Of a stretch of 64,000 nt of DNA, positions 33,757 through 44,539 are shown one piece after another; the first letter of the stretch is position 1, and each line of letters begins with the position of its first letter. The stretch covers positions 34,081,412 through 34,145,411 of the forward strand of contig JADWOT020000001.1 of NCBI GenBank assembly GCA_036345935.2. The letters run 5' to 3'. The notes under the pieces were generated by a model that searched no databases, was not told the origin of the DNA, and saw nothing but the letters and a program-made list of their open reading frames with translations. The DNA is from Taenia hydatigena. Its lineage: Eukaryota > Platyhelminthes > Cestoda > Cyclophyllidea > Taeniidae. Position numbers and translations under genes: made by a program.

Positions 33757-33995
33757 GTGGTCTAAGCAAGAACAGAGAGAATTTTCAATCATGTTAGTCT
33801 TGCGGCGATTCAAAGTCATCATGCTTGTGGTAGACATTGAAGGAGCCGAGTAGGACTTCCTCATGAGCATCCTCTTCTGCATGTGTGTATACGCACTTGC
33901 AGATGAGTCGAGCCAGTCAATGCCGCCCGTCGATGATGCTGCCCGTGTGCGGCGCCAAGTCTTCACACTGCTGCTAGCCAAGTGTCCACTTTAGC
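33757..33995 (+). pseudogene. Coding-like block with one stop, unrecognised
   Basis: The plus strand reads MWSKQEQREFSIMLVLRR, then MLVVDIEGAE, a single TAG at 33,868-33,870, then LADESSQSMPPVDDAARVR and QVFTLLLAKCPL before a stop. The mix of charged and hydrophobic residues looks like real protein. The minus strand over the same bases also has an 83-codon frame (33,981-33,730) rich in Met, Ser and Arg, so strand is uncertain. No family recognised. Confidence 0.3.
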
Positions 33996-34017
33996 ATCCT
34001 AGGCGTCACCACCAGCA

Positions 34018-34549
34018 ATGTGTATTTCAGAGGAGGGCCAGCAGGATGCGAATAAGCAGTTGGGGACAGTACCACTACCATCGTCACCGTCTCAACCATC
34101 GCTGGCCTCACTCACCTTGCCGCAGTACTCCCCACCTCAGTCGTCCATATCCGCCAGTATGTTGAATGCACATTGCCTATCTTATTCCACCTCTCCCATG
34201 CCCACTCCCTCCTGCCACCACCACCACCATCTTCTTCTTTTCCTCCGCCTCCTCCTCCTCACTCACCTCCTTCCCACCTTCCTAAGAAGGAGGAACACAC
34301 GTAGTTCTTGGTGCCCACCAACTATTGCGGCACGTCGTCTGCATTACATTTCTCCACTTTCACTGGGTCTCCGTGCCTACGTCCGACGTCGATGGTGTGG
34401 AATGAAGGAGCACCAAGGCTTCTCACTATGAAGTGTGCATCCAACTAGCAGGATTAGATGGCGACACTACGACCACCATCACTGTCGGCACCAACGCTGA
34501 CCTGGCCCCACCCATTTCGTCGTCCACACTCGAACTCTACGCAGAGTAG
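34018..34549 (+). pseudogene. Coding-like blocks, Ser/Pro/Thr-rich
   Basis: The first frame begins at 34,018 (MCISEEGQQDANKQLGTVPL) and becomes Ser/Pro-rich (PQYSPPQSSISASML), then runs into a CCACCAC/CTTCTTC low-complexity tract near 34,220. In another frame, 34,406-34,549 reads EVCIQLAGLDGDTTTTITVG and ADLAPPISSSTLELYAE before TAG. The two pieces could be exons split by the C/T-rich tract, but no good donor-acceptor pair was found. Function unknown. Confidence 0.25.
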
Positions 34550-34692
34550 AAATCCAAACAGGAAAATATCACCACTACCCTTGAATCAGGGAGGAATAAA
34601 GCGATGGGAGAAATAACCACCCACTTAACATCCTGCCCACGCTAACGATGCCGCAGCTTTGAGACAAACTTTGCCATTCATCGCATCTCCCC

Positions 34693-35034
34693 GTGTTCCT
34701 TTTCCTTCCTCCTCTTCTTCGGGGCGAACATAGAATGATGATACGTAAGTTGTACCAACTGCACAATCCTGCCATCACAGTGACACATCGTAGCACAAGT
34801 CTTTTCGCAACCGCCTTTATCCTCCTCCTCTTCCGCTCCCCATCACACCAAACAGTCGCCAAATACGTCTACGAAAGCATTCACCGCAAATACTACGTCG
34901 GTGACTTCGTAATATGGTGCCAACAATGCTCGCGAAAGAGAGGGAAGAATAAGAAAAGCAAGAAATACAGTAAAGAGATAAAGAACATGAAAAAAGAAGT
35001 AGGCATAGAACAGGTGGGATACGATTTGAAATAG
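34693..35034 (+). CDS. Basic 113-codon frame with CxxC, weak H2C2-like look
   Basis: A plus-strand frame that includes AKYVYESIHRKYYVGDFVIW, then CQQCSRKRGKNKKSKK and a lysine-rich tail. The R-K-Y-Y ... C-x-x-C-x-R-K spacing recalls the zinc-binding N-terminal domain of retroelement integrases, with a His (SPSHQTV) upstream. The spacing between the aromatic pair and the cysteines is shorter than usual and the first His is not clear, so the match is weak. The opposite strand (35,299-34,817) also has a 160-codon frame with GFGLTSTAIMSCNPTARAM, which may be the real one. Confidence 0.2.
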   Translation: MFLFLPPLLRGEHRMMIRKLYQLHNPAITVTHRSTSLFATAFILLLFRSPSHQTVAKYVYESIHRKYYVGDFVIWCQQCSRKRGKNKKSKKYSKEIKNMKKEVGIEQVGYDLK

Positions 35035-35299
35035 CCATCCAACATACATGCGGACATCGACAAAGCAGGCAACGGGTCGCCGCCGATGGAAGTGGCGACG
35101 AAGACAATCCGCCTCCATTGCTACGATAATCTTTCTCGACAGTCGTTAATGCGCCACCCTTTGACCAATCCAGGCACTGACTAGACAGACGCATTGCTCT
35201 TGCAGTGGGATTGCACGACATGATTGCAGTGCTCGTCAGACCAAAGCCATAAAAGCGAGGCCATGAAGAAGAAGCTTCACATGTGTGGGAGCGATCCAT
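35020..35299 (-). CDS. Minus-strand coding-like frame, unrecognised
   Basis: From MDRSHTCEASSSWPRFYGFG at 35,299 the frame runs through TARAMRLSSQCLDWSKGGAL and LPSAATRCLLCRCPHVCW to about 35,020, where a GCATGTATGTTGG donor-like site (35,050 region) occurs. Beyond it the frame becomes Leu/Ser/Cys-rich and is probably intron or chance. Even composition and Cys spacing (CLLCRC) suggest real protein, but there is no family match and the opposite frame at 34,693-35,034 overlaps it. Confidence 0.25.
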
Positions 35300-35494
35300 A
35301 CAAATTCTTGCAGAAAATCAGACACCCTGCTCCCCGCCACCATCGCTGTAACGAAGCAAAACACAATGCAATTGATTCGAAATCGCCGCCCTGTCAATAG
35401 CAGTAGTTTTGCATCCCTATGAACCTTTCATAACATCATCATCTTTTGTGAAGGTGAACGACACCTGCAAGACAATGTGAGTGAGGTCAGTCCA

Positions 35495-37780
35495 TTGCTC
35501 CAATTGAGCCACGCGTCTATTCGTTTTGAATGTGAACTTTGCTACAAAACATGCTTAAGTAAATTGACGTGCACAACTGATTGACAAAATGATATTCATC
35601 GTTGTCGTTTGAACCACTTTTACGACTTGTTGGCAAACCTCACAGCATCACTATGCATTTACATTACTGACATATAAATAATAGCAACTTTCTCATTTAG
35701 TGCGCTTTGTAAATTGCCATTAGTACGTTCGCTACTCAAATTATACACAAAAGTCAAAACTGTTGGTATTTGTCGTAATTATGGTTGCATCGAAAATACA
35801 TAAAAATCTAAATCTTGTTTGTTTTATCGGACGAACTTTGAACTAATTAGCCAGAATTGGGCGCGACTTGCGTAAGTGGTGCGTGTTTTCGGGGATAATT
35901 TTGTGGAATAATGCGCCTTTATCCGCTGCCAAAAGTTGGAAGCCCGGTAAGTATTGAGTACCTTTCGCTTATTTTTAGTTGGTCAGTTGCTGTGAGGTAG
36001 TTTGAATGTCGATTTGTTTCCTTTATACACATACTCATTAGAGTAGACGCAAATGCCTCTTAATGTGAATGTTGACGGCTACTTTTCAACTGCAAGGTCT
36101 CCTCATGTGCATTTTTCGCTGTGAAGAGATGAATTGCGGCTGTTGCAGCGGATTGTGAGGTTGTTTGTATTTTTGCTGGCGTTTGAATTTGAGTGATGAG
36201 GCATAATTTTGTGGAGAGGTGCTAAAACCTTACGAAGTGCTTGGCAATTACTTGCTTGGTGCTTTCTTGCGATTAAGCACCCACTTTATGAATGTGTGTA
36301 GATATGTGCTTTTACTTTCTTGATCAGTTTATTTGTTAGACCAACCGTTTCAGAAATAGCTGCAGTTGCTGTCATAACTTTCTGTTTTCCATTTGCACTG
36401 CCTGATCGCGTTGATTTTTTGACTGTAAAACACTTCTTTGGGTTGAGTACGATTGCTTTGGCTGTTTTTAAGTGGTTTGTTATTTAAGCAAAAACGAGTT
36501 TTGATGAATAAGATCCAATTTGATGAGGGGACTTGTAACTTTGGTAAAGTGAACGCAAAAGTCTCATAATGTAGCTGTTAGGACGTTTTGTTTTTTCAAC
36601 TACGATGCCTACCCACGTACACTTTTTGCTGTACGACACTTGAAACGATAAGTTAAGATCGCTTTGGCGATTTGTAATTTGTTTGCTTTCTAATGATGAT
36701 AGATTTTGTTGGGAGGAGTTCTAACGTTGCTAAGGACGTGACAACTAATCATTATCATTTTTCTTGCTAGTAAGTATCCACTATATTTATAAATGTTATT
36801 GTGCACTTTTTGTCCGTTTTCGTGGTAGAATAGGTACTGAAGAAGAAGCAGAGGAAGAAAAAGAAGCTACGGCAGCAATGAGTGCGAATCTTGCCTTTGT
36901 TATCACTTCGCATATTTCTCAGGTAAGATTGGATTGTGCTGAATGAGTTGTTGCCGTCCCTTTTTGTGTGCAGCAGTGGAATCGATGTGCGTTCATATGT
37001 TGGGTGGGAGAGTGCTGTTCTCCTTTACCTGCTTTACCTGCGCTATTTTCATTACTGTGATATGCGTGTTGTTGGCGCACATATGGATGGCGGAGTAAGG
37101 GGGGCAGGACCAGGGTTGTTTGTTGTGTTGATGTGATTCTTGTTGTGAAACATGTTGTGTAGAGGGCCTCGGTGATGGCTGAATGGTAGGTTGCTCAGCT
37201 TTGACGGCATGGGTGAGAAGCTTTGGCATCACAACGTAGACTGTACTTTGTAGCAGTCTTAAGTGTTTGCTTGTTGAGTTGTCTGTTTCTTGTTTTCCTA
37301 CCAGTAGTTATGCTTGTGGATGTTAGCTTTGCAGCGCATTGGACTCACACATCGGTCTTTCCATTGTTTGGTTTTTTTCCTTTTCAGATGCTACAAACTT
37401 ACCCTGATGGTTGTGATGGTGAAGTAACATGTGATGAGTGTGTGGAATGGAAGGCACTGCAAGATGTTGGAGTGATTCGCGGTGGCGATGGCGTTGGCGG
37501 TGGCGGCGGTGGCGTCTCCGTCTGGATTGTGCGATGCGACTGTTGGCATGGACGACAGGGTCTACTACTGCTGTTGTGTCTCCTTCTCTTTGCCTTCGCG
37601 GGCATGGGTTGCCGGGTGGCGGAGGAGGGGAAAGGCTGGGGGAGCTTTGCCGTGGGTGTGTGAAAGAGTGAAGGAGACGTTCTCTTACGACGACGACGAC
37701 GACGCCGAGTGGAAGCGCTATGGGTCAGAGTTCACTGGTGGCAACTACGGCATATTTTGCTTGGGTCTGCACATGACTCT
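35495..37780 (+). pseudogene. Third, truncated copy of the multi-exon gene
   Basis: Collinear with 11,905-14,060. The first block ends at 35,946 before GTAAGT. Exon 36,829-36,922 codes IGTEEEAEEEKEATAAMSA and is 15 bases longer, in frame, than its left-arm partner. The next block starts at 37,388 after TTTTCAG and reads MLQTYPDGCDGEVTCDECVE and, in a second frame, CERVKETFSYDDDDDAEWKR without the stop found at 13.9 kb. Sequence identity ends near 37,760, before the KESEE, DIRPF and terminal exons, so this copy lacks its 3' end. It keeps the best 5' and middle part of the three. Upstream 2.1 kb is unrelated to the other copies. Confidence 0.5.
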
Positions 37781-38019
37781 AATTGGACCCGATGGCAGTA
37801 GGCATCAGTTACGCACATCGTAGTCTTGAGTGGAAGTGTGCCGAAGTCTCGGCTGCGTCTACTTCTCACGGGAGACAAACTTGGTTCGCAGTGGACTTAC
37901 GAGTTAGTATGCGTCTGGTGTAAGTCATCAGCTACACTTTTCTACTCATGTGCTTATAAGTAGATGGCGTTTTGGACTCATCCTGAGTAGGAATGTGGTT
38001 GTTTGGTGAAGTAGGCTTC

Positions 38020-38395
38020 CAGATTATCATTTTAAAGTAAATCATCGGCCCCTGTGATTGAAGTGGAGGGTTTTTTCTCCCTTTTTTAATGTCTTAGGTC
38101 TACTGCGCTTTGCCGACCGCCGGTGAGACCGAGGGTGAGACTCCTTCTGTGGCGTCATCAACCGCATTAGTGTAGAAGAAAACCTGCCGCGCCGACTCGT
38201 CACGTAGATGTCCTATTTTTCTTACTACTTCAACATTCGCATCCACGCACTCGATTAGGCTGTCGTTGGATCCCACAATTCTGGATGGCACGTCGTACTT
38301 GGCGACAGTTCACAAGTTAATTTAATCCCAATTCGCATCTAGGAAGTTTTATTCTGGTAGGCGGTTTTAGTCTTAATCACGAACCTTTCAACCCT
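38020..38395 (+). repeat. Dispersed repeat copies
   Basis: Third copy of the 3,250-3,490 unit, continuing in common with 3,480-3,690 (cell 'CACGAACCNTTCA' at both ends). Confidence 0.6.
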
Positions 38396-38690
38396 TCAAC
38401 CGCCATCGCCGCCACCGCGAATCACTCCAACATCTTGCATTGCCTACCATTCCACACACTCATCACATGTTACTTCACCATCACAACCACCTAGGTAAGT
38501 TTGTAGCATCTGAAAGGGAAAAAAACCAAACAATGGAAGGACCGATGTGTGAGGATCCTACCGCTGCTGCGTCTACTTCACTCAGAGACATTAACTCATG
38601 CCGTCAAAGCTGAGCAACCTACGATTAAGACATCACCGAGGCCCTCTACATAACATGTTTTACAGCAAGGATCAAATCAACACAACAAAA
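38395..38690 (-). repeat. Inverted partial copy of 37,130-37,500
   Basis: On the minus strand it repeats the CAG acceptor and the GATGCTACAAACTTACC start of the 37,388 exon, plus the preceding intron parts ('AAAGCTGAGCAACC' at 38,607). About 120 bases of the intron are missing. This is a fourth fragment of the gene module and forms a local inverted pair with a loop of about 900 bases. Confidence 0.65.
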
Positions 38691-38764
38691 AACTCTGCCC
38701 CTGCGAATTTTATTGTTCGTTAGGAGGAATTGAGGAGTACGGTAGACTTTGTGCTCTGTGACAC

Positions 38765-39010
38765 ATGCAGAGCGTTCTGCGTAATCAATGGCTTTGATTA
38801 AAATGATTTCTCATTCAACTGTTTTCTTTTTGTCGCCCACTACTGCCTCCTCCTCCCTCTCACCTCTCCTCTGCTGGACCTGAGCTGAATTTGGAGCGTA
38901 TGCCATCGAGACCACAGGTCAATCCACTGAATGCCTGCGAACTACTTTTCTTGACTCTTCGAGAGCACCAGCGACGGCGCCAGCATCACCACCAGTAAAC
39001 GCAGAAGCAA
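38765..39010 (+). repeat. Direct copy of 4,190-4,440
   Basis: Shares TGCGTAATCAATGGCTTTGA (38,777) and the GAGAGCACCAGCGACGGCGC block (38,960). Minus-strand frame FTGGDAGAVAGALEESRK ends at the same stop as in the 4.4 kb copy. Confidence 0.7.
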
Positions 39011-39214
39011 TGAGTGGAAGACTAGTTGAAAAGCTCAGCAGTGGACCCCTAATTGAGTAACCAAGGCGATTTTCGAATTGATGAATGGGTGGATTTGGTA
39101 GATCAAGGCTAATGACTGGTTGGTTAGAGGAATGGATGTAGCAATGCCAATCACTGAACAGACAGGTGGTGGACGTACTTGACCGAATTTTCTTGATTAC
39201 GGGCCGCTGAAGTC

Positions 39215-41150
39215 TTTCCTTACGCGAAGGAAGACATGGTGACTGACCCACTGTTGGTGCAGCATCTTGCTCACTTTGGCAGTGACACGCAGAATCAGCA
39301 CAAGACCGATTGCACTGTGATGGAGATGGAAGTTAAGGTGAACGAGCGACTGGGAGAGTGGTTGACTCTGGAGGAGGCTGATCGCACTCTCACACCGCTT
39401 TATGAGCCAAGTCTGACCGGTTGAGTTAATCCCGGCAACACGTGCTATATTAATTCGGCTATATAGGTGACGAAAGTATCGAGTTAACATTTGAGCTCCT
39501 CGATTCATTCCTTTTTCCATCATTTAGTGTTTAGCCATGTTACGATCCCTGTTTTGCTTATGATTGTGTGTCGCCCGTCTGATAGTTGGCCATCTCTCTG
39601 GGCGGGTTCTCTTCGCGACAGAGGTCTTCCGCAGTCACTATGCCTTCGCCTCTTCCAACTTCGTGGAGTCGGTGATGGGTGCGGTAGCACGAAATGGAAG
39701 CGGCACCGCTGCTGTAGAGTCTTTTGGCTTGCGGATGAGCAAGTTGGGTCAGGCGCTATGCTTTGGTGTCTACTCGTTTCCAGGCATAGTGATTGGTAAA
39801 ATGATTGGAGGAGAGGTGGTGTCCAAACAACCGGGTGAGCTTCTCTATCCACCATTCGTCCTAGAATTATTTGCCAGTCCATGCACTCCCTATCTGTTCA
39901 ATCTAACCTGAACTGATTGTTTATTCACTCATTTCAAATTCATTCTGCTTGACTACAGGCATCTGCCCACGCACGTTTTGTCACCTCATGGGTCGTATGA
40001 ATGCGGATTTTGCGAGCAAGCAGCAGCAGGATGTGCAGGAGTCCCTTTTCCACCTCTTTAACCTAATGGAACCTGAGATGGGTGAAAAGTCGACGGTTGA
40101 CACTCCTCCTTTCCTGCACTTGTTTGCTTTTGCTGTGGAGGACCACATTCAATGTGGCTTGACTGGGAAGGTTTATTCATCTCTTGCTCCGCCTACATGT
40201 CTTGAGTTTTTTACGAAGGGGACTTCATCGTTGATGCATTGATTCACCTGCCTTGCCATGCATCCCTTCTACAGTCTGTTCAAAGCTTTACTTCCTTGCC
40301 TCTTCACTCATCCATCTGGACTGCATTCATGTACTCACCAAATATTCCAACCATTTACGATGTATTCTTCGGCCTGCTTATCTTTGCGTTTATGTGGACC
40401 CTTTATTCCCCATTCCTTTCTCCATCCATCAAATTGTGTGTCTGCCGGTCTTGGGCATAATGCCCTTCATCTACCACATTCTCTCTCCCTACCTACTCCA
40501 ACGAACCATCCCGTCCACTTATCCTCTCAACCACCCACTCTGATTGTTTTCAACATTGTACTCTGGACTCAACAACCTATGTAACGTCCTCTCCCCAACA
40601 GATTCAAGAGAAGGAACGAGTAGAGACAATTGTCTTTGCGCCGAATTCTCTAGAGGCGACAACAGATACGGACGAGATCGCAGCCCATAAGAAACGCAGA
40701 GGTGAATCAGAGAAGACGAAGATGCCTTTGAATGAGAATCCGACGTACCTAAAAATCGGTATTGATGTGAGTATTTCGCTCCACTGTGACGAAAGATGAA
40801 GGTCAGTGCTAGGAGGTACTGACTGTTGGAAAATGTTGTGTAATAATAATTTATTTAAATAGGTTTGCCCCTGGGCTAAGGGTGCAGGAGACAGTGCAAA
40901 ATTGTATTTCTCTGACCACTGATCCGCCAGGTGAAAGGACGACGGCACTTCGTTTTTTCCGCTTAATCAATTTCCTCGACATTGTCTGCGTGCGTTCTCC
41001 GAGCAAGAACTGGCTGTAGCGAAAGTTGAATGTAGCCACTTTAGCTAGATTGAAATTCTGGGGTGGATGGACGTGCACAATGTGGATCGTAGTTAGACAT
41101 TTATGCTTTGTGTGCTGCCGTTGGACTTCAACCTGACGATGAGGCTATGC
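39215..41150 (+). pseudogene. USP5-like deubiquitinase pseudogene (largest copy)
   Basis: Family recognised from recalled USP5/USP13 sequence; the active enzyme cleaves ubiquitin chains. Block 1 (39,215-39,466) reads HLAHFGSDTQNQHKTD and then PGNTCYINSAI, the catalytic Cys box (Cys codon 39,443-39,445), with in-frame stops at 39,422 (TGA) and at the exon edge (TAG before GTGACG). Block 2 (39,586-39,834) reads VLFATEVFRSHYAF and MSKLGQALCFGVYS. A phase-1 intron of 124 bases leads to block 3 (39,959-40,190), with CPRTFCHLMGRMNADF and QQQDVQESLFHLFNLMEP. Block 4 (40,602-40,766) is charged (QEKERVETIVFAP). Block 5 (40,925-41,150) is broken by stops around WL-RKLNVA. The catalytic His/Asp region was not found. 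A non-functional copy. Confidence 0.8.
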
Positions 41151-41594
41151 CTAGTAAGGAAAAACAAGATTGATGGTTTTATTATGCTTAGCGTTTGTTT
41201 GTGGCAGCTTTGGGTGGTGGATTTTCTGATAGGCTTTTGAATTTTATGCACATTATCTAACCACTGATCTGAAAACGTGTTCCTTGAATTAGGGATAGTA
41301 TGTGCTACTACTGATATATTTAAGTAGCTAATTTTGCCCACTGATTTCCAAAGATTTTTTATCTCTACTGGCCTTCGCATAAATTTTAGATCACATGAAG
41401 AGCTCTTCATTTTTCGTTCATTAGTGTGATAGCGCTTCTTCCTCTTACTCCACCCAATGCTTTCCATTGCCGCTGTAATTAATCGTGATACGGCATCCCC
41501 TTTTCTCAAGAGTCACAGTAATGAGTCATGAGCTGTATGTGGTTTTTTTATCCTCTGGACTTGATTTGGTTAGTCACATTCACTAAGTGAAGTT

Positions 41595-41850
41595 AGTGAC
41601 CAACAGTGGCAGCAGTCAAGGGTAGCAGCAGTCGAGAGCGTGGTGGGGCAGCTGCAGCACAGCATGGGCTTCACACACAACGCCTGTCTGCGTGTCCGTC
41701 TAACGACAGTCTCAAACACGGAGGCAGCGTCGAACTGGCTGAAGGAATACTTGAACGATTGTGCTGTAAACAACCCCATTTTGGCTTCACGTTTTGTTGT
41801 CTCACTGCTTCCAGCGTCACCATTGATACGGGTGCCCTGATGAGTTGCCT
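41595..41850 (+). pseudogene. USP5-like UBA domain block
   Basis: The plus strand reads VVGQLQHSMGFTHNACLRVR, then SNTEAASNWLKEYLNDCAVN and NPILA. This is the ubiquitin-associated domain pattern (MGF loop, Ala/Ser-rich second helix, 'NWL' in the third helix, 'NPIL' after it), and it fits the first UBA of USP5. It lies 450 bases after the other USP5-like blocks on the same strand, as the domain order predicts. Broken copies are at 45,420-45,170 (-) and 61,140-61,290 (+). The frame is open across the domain, but the rest of the gene is dead. Confidence 0.75.
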
Positions 41851-43019
41851 TCCTCTCCCTCCTCTTTATCCAGAAAATTCCATCACAAGATTGATTATCC
41901 TAGCATACTAGTGCTTTGCTGCCACACGTCTGTTGGTCATCATGAAGTCGTGGTGCGTGTATTAAAACACCTACGTGAAGAAAACGGTTGCTAACCATAG
42001 AATGAATCTGTCCATGTGGTTCATTGCTACTTGCGCTATTTCAGTAGTGTGTGTGCGCGTCCCTAACGTCCGCCTGCTGGAAGATACGAGAAAGCCGTGC
42101 ACAAACTGCTGCGTGAGAAGGCGCCTGCTTGCCACTAAAGTGTGTTTATGCTTATTCGTATGTAGGCAAAACGAGTGGTAGAAGTATGTGACAACAATGT
42201 GGAAGGTGCGATCAACGTGGCCTAATCGAGTGCAGACGCATTGACGGCTTGGGTACAGCAGATGTAACAAAGCAATGCTGCATCAGTCAGCGCAGCAAGC
42301 TTGACAAGAAGTACAAAGGAGGCAGTATTAAATCGTGTTGATAGTTGCTACGAGTTCTTTTCCTTTGTAAGCCGCATTGGAGAGTGCACTGCTGTGAGTT
42401 ATTGCTCCTGTCTTCCCTTATTTGACAGGGTCGGTTAACGAGACAGTTGGATAGCTAAATGGGTCGGGGAAGATGAGTAGCTCATTTGAATGCCCAGATG
42501 GTAGCTGTGAGCACAGGTTTTATTTGAAAGAATTGAGTATCTATGTGGATGAATGATTTGGTAGGGACTTGTTAGGGTACTACAAGATGGGGGGAGCGGG
42601 TAAGTAGATAAAGAAGGAGAGTGGGAGCTAGACTTCTTAAAGATGGGAATCGCTCAGTGCCAAAGTCACTAATCCTGATGAGCTACAGTACTTGAAGCAC
42701 CTTCTAAGTGTTCCTGTACCTTTCCGTTTTCAATAAAGTCGGGACAAAGCGTGTGCCATATAAAGCGCGCTAGGGTGAGCAAGGGAATTGGCGGTCTTGT
42801 TGCAGCCCACATCCCATAATCCAGCTACTCCAGTCGAGGGCGGTTTACACTTGCAGGTGAACAAGTGAGTACACTTGTCTGCTGTGCTGAGTGAATGACT
42901 GGCAGGCACAAAGAGACGTCGCGCAGACGAGTTTGCTCTCCTCCATGATCAGTAAGCCAGCCGATTATCCAAAGTGCTATGCGTCCGGCTGATAAATCTT
43001 TGAGGCGAAGACGGCATGA

Positions 43020-43345
43020 CTCTATGGCAAAGAGGTCATCGATGTCAGACAACTCCTACAAGTCCATGGAGAAATGGCGCTGGACTACGCCAACCTCAAG
43101 CAACACTTCATGTGTTACTACATGCATTGCTGTCCCAAAATGGAATGTAAGGCTGAAAAATCGCTCCCTTTCCTTACCTGCCTTAAGAATAGACGTGTAT
43201 GGCTACCCATGGAGGCTCGTCAACGCCTGCTTAACCAAAGCCAGTACAGTGGACTCGCAGAGGAGGACGAAGAAGACCCGCTAATCATACCACGTGACGA
43301 TAAACAAAGCGAACATTCAGCTCTGATTCTTCGAGACTGTGGCAG
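43020..43345 (+). CDS. Coding-like exon, EEDEEDPLIIPRD type, unrecognised
   Basis: From about 43,020 the plus strand is open through EVIDVRQLLQVHGEMALDYA, then FMCYYMHCCPKMECK, LPMEARQRLLNQSQYSGLA and EEDEEDPLIIPRDDKQSEHS. The inverted copy (63,420-63,100) keeps the frame. Over 91 compared residues there are seven changes, two of them Glu/Asp exchanges. The Cys-Cys-x5-Cys stretch and acidic tail look like genuine protein. It stays open past the expected end into the GDAIV block, where the other frame has a stop after LAVD. It is the most protein-like unidentified piece in palindrome 2. Whether it belongs with the USP5-like blocks nearby is unknown. Confidence 0.4.
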
Positions 43346-43485
43346 TCTCGTTGTCTGGAGGACACTGCATAGTGGACGGCGACGCAATAGTCATCACACT
43401 GGCTGTCGATTAAGAGGTGTTGTGTGGGAGGGATCTGGACTTCGTCAGCCAGTAAATCGTTCTCGTGAAGTATATTAAAGGCACG
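43330..43485 (+). pseudogene. Broken copy of the 2,605-2,766 exon
   Basis: The frame reads ETVAVSLSGGHCIVDGDAIV and TLAVD, then TAA, EVLCGRDLDF and another stop. The same TAA is shared by the 63 kb copy, so it arose before the palindrome formed. The 2.6 kb copy does not have it. Confidence 0.45.
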
Positions 43486-44539
43486 CGCATTAGTTGCACA
43501 AACTGGAACGCTGTGAATTGAGACCATGGCTTTACTTGTTATGTGAATTGCTGGCGCCTTGTCACGATGCCGATGCTATGCGGAGGCTATGTTGAAAGGT
43601 CCGTTGTTCAGTGCAGAGGAGCATGCATGTTACTTTGGTATCGTTTAGTACAGTGAGGGGGAGGGTGATTAGCGAGTTCGGTTGCTCAGGTGAAAATCGA
43701 ATGTGTGTGGGCTAAAGTAGACCAGAAAATAGGCAAAACTATCTTTCAAAGTCTGTAAGGGACGATGGTAATTAGTCGAATAAATGTGAGGAGGAAACAG
43801 TAAGTGGGTGTGGATACAGCCTCTAAGGTACTTTTTAGCGAGGACCACATCAGCATCACAGGATCTGTAAGTCATCGTAGGTGGTAGGACACGGGCGATC
43901 CACTCTACTCCTATCATAACAGTCTCGAGTCGTTATGGTTTAACACCAAACACAGTTTCGCGAGTTGTGGTGGGGCTCTTCCACTCGAGTATATAGTGTC
44001 ACACAATCAAGCATACGCACTAGCACCCAAAGGGCTCATGTGGAATTGTGGAAGAAGAGGACTTAAAGTAATCCGGCTTCTATAGCTATAGATGCCGACG
44101 ATGTTTCTGTGTTTGGGGCTACGCTAACGTCAGAGACCTACTAAACCATGTACGCAGATTTTGTCCTCGTAGTGGCTTTGGAGAGACAATCCAGCAGAAT
44201 GAGATCCATTGGGATGAGAAGAGCGAACCCACTTCCGCCTCCAAAGTAATCACACCGAGGCGGCTGACTGGCTAGTGGGTTGTTGAGAGCCTAATATGCT
44301 CATTGGATAGCCAAGCAAAGCAGGTAATGAGGTTATCAATTAGAAGCCTCAGTCACGTCCATCTATTAGATTGCAATGGACATTACCAACTATTTGATGT
44401 GATGGTCTGTCTAAGCATCCAAGATAAGGTGGGTGGTGTGGAATAGCTGCTGACCTCCTACAGTGCCAGAGGATGAGCCCCATCAGGGCTGTTTGTCAGG
44501 TGGATGGTTCGACTGCATGCAGCAGCGATGACCAGATGG

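Larger units (their letters stand above)
33380..35480. other. Unique-looking 2.1 kb stretch with coding-like pieces
   Basis: No copy of this stretch was found elsewhere in the window. It lies between the outer end of palindrome 1 and the third gene-module copy. Several protein-like pieces occur on the plus strand (see 33,757-33,995, 34,018-34,210, 34,406-34,549, 34,740-35,034) and one on the minus strand (35,299-35,020). They do not join into one clear gene. Confidence 0.45.

Noticed and set aside
34740..35034. Definite retroelement integrase
   Set aside because: Only a weak H2C2-like look; spacing is wrong, and no reverse transcriptase, protease or terminal repeats are visible nearby.
34817..35299. 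160-codon minus-strand frame as one complete gene
   Set aside because: Its second half is Leu/Ser/Cys-rich and overlaps a better basic frame on the other strand; only the first half was kept, at low confidence.
42740..42800. TATA-like promoter around GCCATATAAAGCGC
   Set aside because: The box recurs at 6,420, 31,530 and 63,690 as part of the duplicated module, with no start codon or exon placed sensibly downstream.
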